From: Hoyosella levis
GTDB lineage: Bacteria; Actinomycetota; Actinomycetes; Mycobacteriales; Mycobacteriaceae
Assembly (NCBI RefSeq): GCF_026008515.1
Contig: NZ_BQYM01000015.1
Location: forward strand, 1-64,000
Direction: 5' to 3'
Length of the DNA: 64,000 bases
The translations under genes were made by a program, and so were the position numbers. Shown piece by piece: positions 60,192-64,000 of this stretch (its first letter is position 1; each line of letters starts with the position of its first letter). The notes under the pieces were generated by a model, which was not told the DNA's origin, did no database searches, and was given only the letters and a program-made list of their open reading frames with translations.

Positions 60192-61417
60192 AGATCCTCA
60201 TCATCTCCTGGGAGTACCCGCCCGTCGTCGTCGGTGGCCTCGGTCGCCACGTCCACAACCTCGCGGTGCACCTCGCCGAGGACGGGCACGAGGTCGTCGT
60301 CCTCTCCCGGCAGCCCTCGGGCACGCACGCTGGCACCCACCCGACCACCGATACCGTCGTCGAGGGCGTCCGCGTGCTCGCGGTCGCCGAAGACCCCCCG
60401 CACCTGCTGTTCGGCGAGGACATGCTCGCCTGGACCCTCGCCATGGGCCACGCGATGATCCGCCACGGCCTTGCCCTCCTCGACACCTGGACCCCCGATG
60501 TGATCCACGCCCACGACTGGCTGGTCGCCCACCCGGCGATCGCCATCGCGGACCGCTGCGATGCGCCGCTCGTCGCGACGATCCACGCCACCGAGGCGGG
60601 ACGGCACAGCGGCTGGATCTCCGGGCGCATCAACCGGCAGGTGCACTCCGTGGAATGGTGGCTCGCCAACTCCGCCGACTCGCTCATCACCTGCTCGGCA
60701 TTGATGCGCGACGAGGTCGCCGCCCTGTTCGGCCCGGCCCTGTCCGGCATCCACGTCATCCACAATGGGATCGACACCACGAAGTGGAGCTACGCCGTCC
60801 GCGCGCACCGCCACGATGCTCCCGAGCTCTTCTTCGCCGGCCGGCTCGAGTACGAGAAGGGCGTGCACGATGCGATAGCCGCGCTCGCGGAGGTCCGCAA
60901 GACGCACCCCGGCGCGACGCTCTCGATCGCCGGCACCGGTACGCAGCGGCAATGGCTCGCCGAGGAGGCAACGCGGCACGGCGTGGCCCCCTGGGTGACG
61001 TTCCTCGGCTCGCTCGACCACGAACAACTGCTGGGCTGGCTCCACCGGGCGACGGCCATCCTGCTGCCGAGCCGCTACGAGCCATTCGGCATCGTCGCGC
61101 TCGAGGCCGCGGCCGCGGGCACCCCCTTGATCACCTCCACCGCAGGAGGCCTCGGGGAAGCGGTCATCGACGGGGTGACCGGTCGCACCTTCCCGCCGGG
61201 CGATGTCATCGCGCTGACCCAGGCGGTCCGCAACGCGCTCGACGAGCCGGAGCTCACCCAGAAGATGGCGCGGGCCGCCAACGAGCGCCTCACCACCGAG
61301 TTCGCCTGGTCCACCGTCACCGCCACGACCGTGTCGGTATATCGCTCGGCGCAGCACCGGCCGCGACCGCCGCTGCACCGTCCCGACGTCCCGCAGCGAC
61401 CGCTTCCAGGGCGGTGA
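60188..61417 (+). CDS. GT4-family alpha-glucosyltransferase (Rv3032-like)
   Basis: 409 residues. The GT-B fold opens [26 protein letters not shown] with the donor-loop glycines. [11 protein letters not shown] and [11 protein letters not shown] lie between the lobes. The nucleotide-sugar site is [15 protein letters not shown] plus the EX7E motif in [16 protein letters not shown]. In M. tuberculosis the homologue elongates alpha-1,4-glucans of MGLP and glycogen. Overlaps the GH57 gene by ATGA. Confidence 0.9.
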   Translation: [409 protein letters not shown]

Positions 61418-61488
61418 CGCAACACGCTTCGCCGCGAAACCGGCATGTGCGTGCCAGCGCGTGGCTCCGCTCGGATAGGCTCAGTGGC

Positions 61489-62331
61489 ATGGGATTTTCA
61501 GTCAAGGGCAAGACAGTGCTCGTTACGGGCGCAGCAATGGGAATGGGACGCTTGTTCGCGGAGAAGGCCGTCAAGGAGGGCGCCGCGAACGTCGTCATCT
61601 GGGACATCAACCGTCCCGAGCTGGAGAAGACCGAGGCCGCGCTGACCTCAGCGGGCGGCACGATCCTCGCCCAGGTCGTCGACGTCGCTGATCTCGACCA
61701 GATCGAGAAGGCCGCCGAAGAGGTCAAGAAGAAGGTCGGCGCGCCACACGTGCTGATCAACAACGCCGGCGTGGTGCGCGGCAAGCTCTTCTGGGAGCAC
61801 GACAACATCCACGACACCAAGTTCACCATCGATATCAACGTGCTCGCCCCGATGTACATCGCGCGCGCGTTCATCAACGAGATGATCGAGCGCAACGAGG
61901 ACTCGCGCCTGATCACCCTCGCCTCCGCCGCGGGCACCGTCGCGAACCCGAAGATGTCGGTCTACGCCGGGTCCAAGTGGGGCGTGCTCGGCTGGAGCGA
62001 CTCGGTCCGCCTCGAGCTCGAGCAGGAGGGCCACAAGCACGTCAAGATGACCACCGTGTGCCCGAGCTACATCAACACCGGCATGTTCGAGGGCGCCAAG
62101 GGCCCGCTGCTGGCCCCGATCCTCGAGCCGCAGGAAGTCGTCGACAAGGGCTGGGCCGCGATGAAGGCCGGCACGCCGCTGATCTTCCTGCCCAAGACCG
62201 TCCTGCTGTCCAAGGGCCTCAAGGGCGTGCTGCCCACCCGTGCGTTTGACTTCCTCGCCGGACGCATCCTCGGCGTCTACCACAGCATGGAGGAGTTCAA
62301 GGGCCGCGAGGCTCCCGACGCAAGCAAGTAA
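61489..62331 (+). CDS. Short-chain dehydrogenase/reductase
   Basis: 280 residues from ATG at 61489, 7 nt after TAGGCT (61476-61481), so it has its own leaderless promoter. The NAD(P) site is VLVTGAAMGMGRLFAEKAV and DINRPEL, with NNAG at 91-94. The catalytic set is Ser in ITLASAAG, Tyr and Lys in SVYAGSKWG. The long C-terminal substrate lid (PLLAPILEPQEVVDKGWAAM...) suggests a hydrophobic substrate. Unlike the rest of the neighbourhood, I do not recall this gene in the mycobacterial cluster. Confidence 0.85.
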   Translation: MGFSVKGKTVLVTGAAMGMGRLFAEKAVKEGAANVVIWDINRPELEKTEAALTSAGGTILAQVVDVADLDQIEKAAEEVKKKVGAPHVLINNAGVVRGKLFWEHDNIHDTKFTIDINVLAPMYIARAFINEMIERNEDSRLITLASAAGTVANPKMSVYAGSKWGVLGWSDSVRLELEQEGHKHVKMTTVCPSYINTGMFEGAKGPLLAPILEPQEVVDKGWAAMKAGTPLIFLPKTVLLSKGLKGVLPTRAFDFLAGRILGVYHSMEEFKGREAPDASK

Positions 62332-62347
62332 CTGATCGCAGAAGCGT

Positions 62348-62401
62348 AAAGCCTCCCCGGCTACCGCAAGCCCGTTGGGCGCGGCACCGGGGAGGCTTTT
62401 T
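62348..62401 (+). terminator. Rho-independent terminator after the SDR gene
   Basis: Arms 62348-62360 and 62387-62399 pair as AAAGCCTCCCCGG with its complement and run into TTTTT on the plus strand, 17 nt after the SDR stop. One of the few classical terminators with a U-tract in the window. Confidence 0.85.
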
Positions 62402-62535
62402 GCTTCCTCTCCAGGATCTGCTGGTGGTTGTCTCGCGATACGCTGCGACACACCGAGGCGGGGCGTGACATTGGCTAGCAGCTGCACGTGCTGCCGCCAG
62501 GAGGCCTGCCCTCCGCCCCGGTCGAGAGGACCACG

Positions 62536-63294
62536 CTAGCTGGCCTCCGAGTCCACCGGCTTCTCGCCCGCCTTCTTGCGCTCGATGTCAGCAAGGGCGG
62601 CCTCGTGCGCGGCCCGCTCCGAAGCGGTGCGCTCCCAGGCATCCTTGCGGTTCTTCACGACCCTCGCCGGCGCGCCCACGGCGATGCTGAAGTCTGGGAT
62701 CTTCCCCTTCACCACGGCATGAGCACCCAGCACGCAGCCGCGGCCGACGATGGTGTTGCGCAATACCGTGACCTTCGTGGCGATCCAGGTGTCGGGCCCG
62801 ATGCGGAGCGGCCCCTTAATGATGCCCTGGTCCTTGATCGGCATGGTGATGTCGTCGACAACATGGTCGAAATCGCAGATGTAGCACCAGTCCGCGACGA
62901 GCACGGCATCCCCGATCTCGATATCGAGATAGGCGTTCACGACGTTCTGGCGCCCGAACACGGCCTTGTCGCCAATGCGCAGTGAACCCTCGTGGCACCG
63001 GATGGCGTTGCCGTCACCGATATGCACCCACCGGCCGATCTCCATGCGGGCCAGGCCCGGGGTGGCGTGGATCTCGACATTCTTGCCGAGAAAGACCATG
63101 CCGCGCAGGATGATATGAGGGTTCTCGATGCGGAACCGCAGCAGCCGGTAGTACCGGACCAGGTACCACGGCGTATAGGCCTTGTTGCGCAGCACCCAGC
63201 GGAGCGACGCCACCGTCAGGAATCGTGCCTGCCCGTCCTCGCGCTGCCGCGCCCGCCACCGCAACCTGTACGGCGAACCCCACATACTCGTCAT
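62536..63294 (-). CDS. Left-handed beta-helix (hexapeptide-repeat) transferase, Rv3034c-like
   Basis: 252 residues from ATG at 63294, 8 nt after TAGGCT (complement of 63303-63308). After an N-terminal positively charged segment (RLRWRARQRE ... VLRNKAYTPWYLVRYYRLLRFR) the hexapeptide coils run from about residue 60 to 205: IENPHIILRGMVFLGKNVEIHA, IGRWVHIGDGNAIRCH, IGDKAVFGRQNVVNA, IGPDTWIATKVTVLRNTIVGRGCVLGAHAVV. The family transfers acetyl or acyl groups. Its place beside the GT4/GH57 genes suggests acylation of glucans or MGLP. Confidence 0.82.
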   Translation of the reverse strand: MTSMWGSPYRLRWRARQREDGQARFLTVASLRWVLRNKAYTPWYLVRYYRLLRFRIENPHIILRGMVFLGKNVEIHATPGLARMEIGRWVHIGDGNAIRCHEGSLRIGDKAVFGRQNVVNAYLDIEIGDAVLVADWCYICDFDHVVDDITMPIKDQGIIKGPLRIGPDTWIATKVTVLRNTIVGRGCVLGAHAVVKGKIPDFSIAVGAPARVVKNRKDAWERTASERAAHEAALADIERKKAGEKPVDSEAS

Positions 63295-63355
63295 GGCATG
63301 CAAGCCTACGGCGTGACGATTGGGAGCCATACCGCACGCGCCGGATCAGCCCGGT

Positions 63356-64000
63356 TCAAGCGTGGTCGAGGTCCAGCCGCGCATGACGCATTCCGTGCGC
63401 TTCGGCGACCGGCGCGCAGGTGATCGTGCCCGAGGTGATGTTCACGCCCGAGGCGAGGCCCTGATCGGCGCGGCATGCTTCCTGCCACCCGTGCGCCGCG
63501 ATGGCCTTGATGTAGGGCAATGTCGCGTCCACGAGCGCGAACGTGGAGGTCCTGGGCACTGCTGCGGGCATGTTGGCCACCGCGTAGAAGCGCGAGCCGT
63601 GCACGCTGTAGAGCGGATCGTCGTGCGTGGTGGGGCGGGTGTCCTCGAAGCAGCCGCCCTGGTCGACGGCGATGTCGACGAGCACGCTGCCGCCACGCAT
63701 GCGGGCGACGAGATCATTGCTCACGAGCCGTGGTGCCCGTGCTCCGCGTACCAGCACAGCGCCGATCACGAGGTCGGCGGAGAGGACTGCTGCCTCCACG
63801 GCTCCCGCTGTAGCGGTGACGGTGCGAATCCGGTTGCCATACCGCGCCATCAGCCCGCGCAGGGGCATCGTGCTCACATCGAGCACCGTGACGTGCGCGC
63901 CCATGCCCACGGCGACATCCACGGCCTGGCTGCCCGCTGCCCCCGCGCCGATCACCACGACATCAGCGAGCGGCACTCCCGCGATGCCGCCGAGCAGCAC
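63356..64000 (-). CDS. ald: Alanine dehydrogenase, C-terminal part (5' end outside window)
   Basis: About 214 residues; the frame runs off the right edge, so the N-terminal third is missing. Interconverts L-alanine and pyruvate/ammonia with NAD. The Rossmann site is VVVIGAGAAGSQAVDVAVGMGAHVTVLD; ADLVIGAVLVRGARAPRLVS and VLVDIAVDQGGCFEDTRPTTHDDP are near-diagnostic, as is FYAVANMPAAVPRTSTFALVDATLPY. The stop is at 63356-63358. Confidence 0.92.
   Translation of the reverse strand: MLLGGIAGVPLADVVVIGAGAAGSQAVDVAVGMGAHVTVLDVSTMPLRGLMARYGNRIRTVTATAGAVEAAVLSADLVIGAVLVRGARAPRLVSNDLVARMRGGSVLVDIAVDQGGCFEDTRPTTHDDPLYSVHGSRFYAVANMPAAVPRTSTFALVDATLPYIKAIAAHGWQEACRADQGLASGVNITSGTITCAPVAEAHGMRHARLDLDHA

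Overview
The window is about 64 kb of high-GC DNA from an actinobacterium, almost certainly of the order Mycobacteriales (mycolic-acid bacteria). From thiL to the beta-helix transferase the gene order follows, as I remember it, the Mycobacterium tuberculosis Rv2977c-Rv3034c region: thiL, DUF3515, ddl, gpsA, cofC, ppk, mutT1, hupB, leuD, leuC, IclR regulator, gltX, FAH hydrolase, MFS, leuB, serA, ilvC, ilvN, ilvB, PH-domain protein, DoxX protein, lppZ, gatB, pfkA, gatA, gatC, ACT protein, ligA, mnmA, cysteine desulfurase, acyltransferase pair, etfA, etfB and a glucan/MGLP gene set. No genus is assigned. Differences from that backbone include an importer operon at the left end, a copper P-type ATPase between DUF3515 and ddl, a secreted trypsin-like protease between serA and ilvC, ilvD beside the PH-domain gene, and an SDR gene in the glucan cluster.

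Layout. 1-5.1 kb: a complete peptide/nickel-type ABC importer (lipoprotein, two permeases, one fused double ATPase) behind a Zur/FurB-like box and bracketed by 34-nt direct repeats. 5.1-8.9 kb: a lipoprotein, a multicopper oxidase-PPOX-SRPBCC gene set, and a 38-residue peptide gene. 9-21 kb: thiL, DUF3515, a penicillin-binding-fold protein, a CopB-type ATPase with a CsoR-like operator, ddl-gpsA, cofC (F420), ppk-mutT1 and hupB. 21-39 kb: the branched-chain amino acid and serine block with regulator, leader/attenuator and two tRNA genes. 39-52 kb: DoxX/LppZ, the GatCAB amidotransferase with pfkA, ligA, and mnmA with its upstream desulfurase. 52-64 kb: a probable ornithine-lipid acyltransferase pair, etfBA, the methyltransferase-GH57-GT4 cluster, an SDR, a hexapeptide transferase and the 3' part of alanine dehydrogenase.

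How the genes fit together. GltX, tRNA-Gln, tRNA-Glu and GatCAB form the indirect Gln-tRNA route. IlvBNC, IlvD and LeuBCD cover most of valine/leucine synthesis; ilvBNC has a Val/Leu leader peptide plus terminator, and leuCD is divergent from its probable IclR regulator. Two copper functions (oxidase and exporter) lie within 5 kb. CofC makes an F420 precursor.

Two window-wide patterns stand out. First, many start codons lie 5-8 nt downstream of a TANNNT -10 hexamer, which indicates leaderless mRNAs and fixes several starts, including ligA. Second, gene ends are marked by strong hairpins. One of these is a 75-nt repeat found twice, 31 kb apart, in opposite orientation, with a 16-nt tandem repeat array beside one copy.
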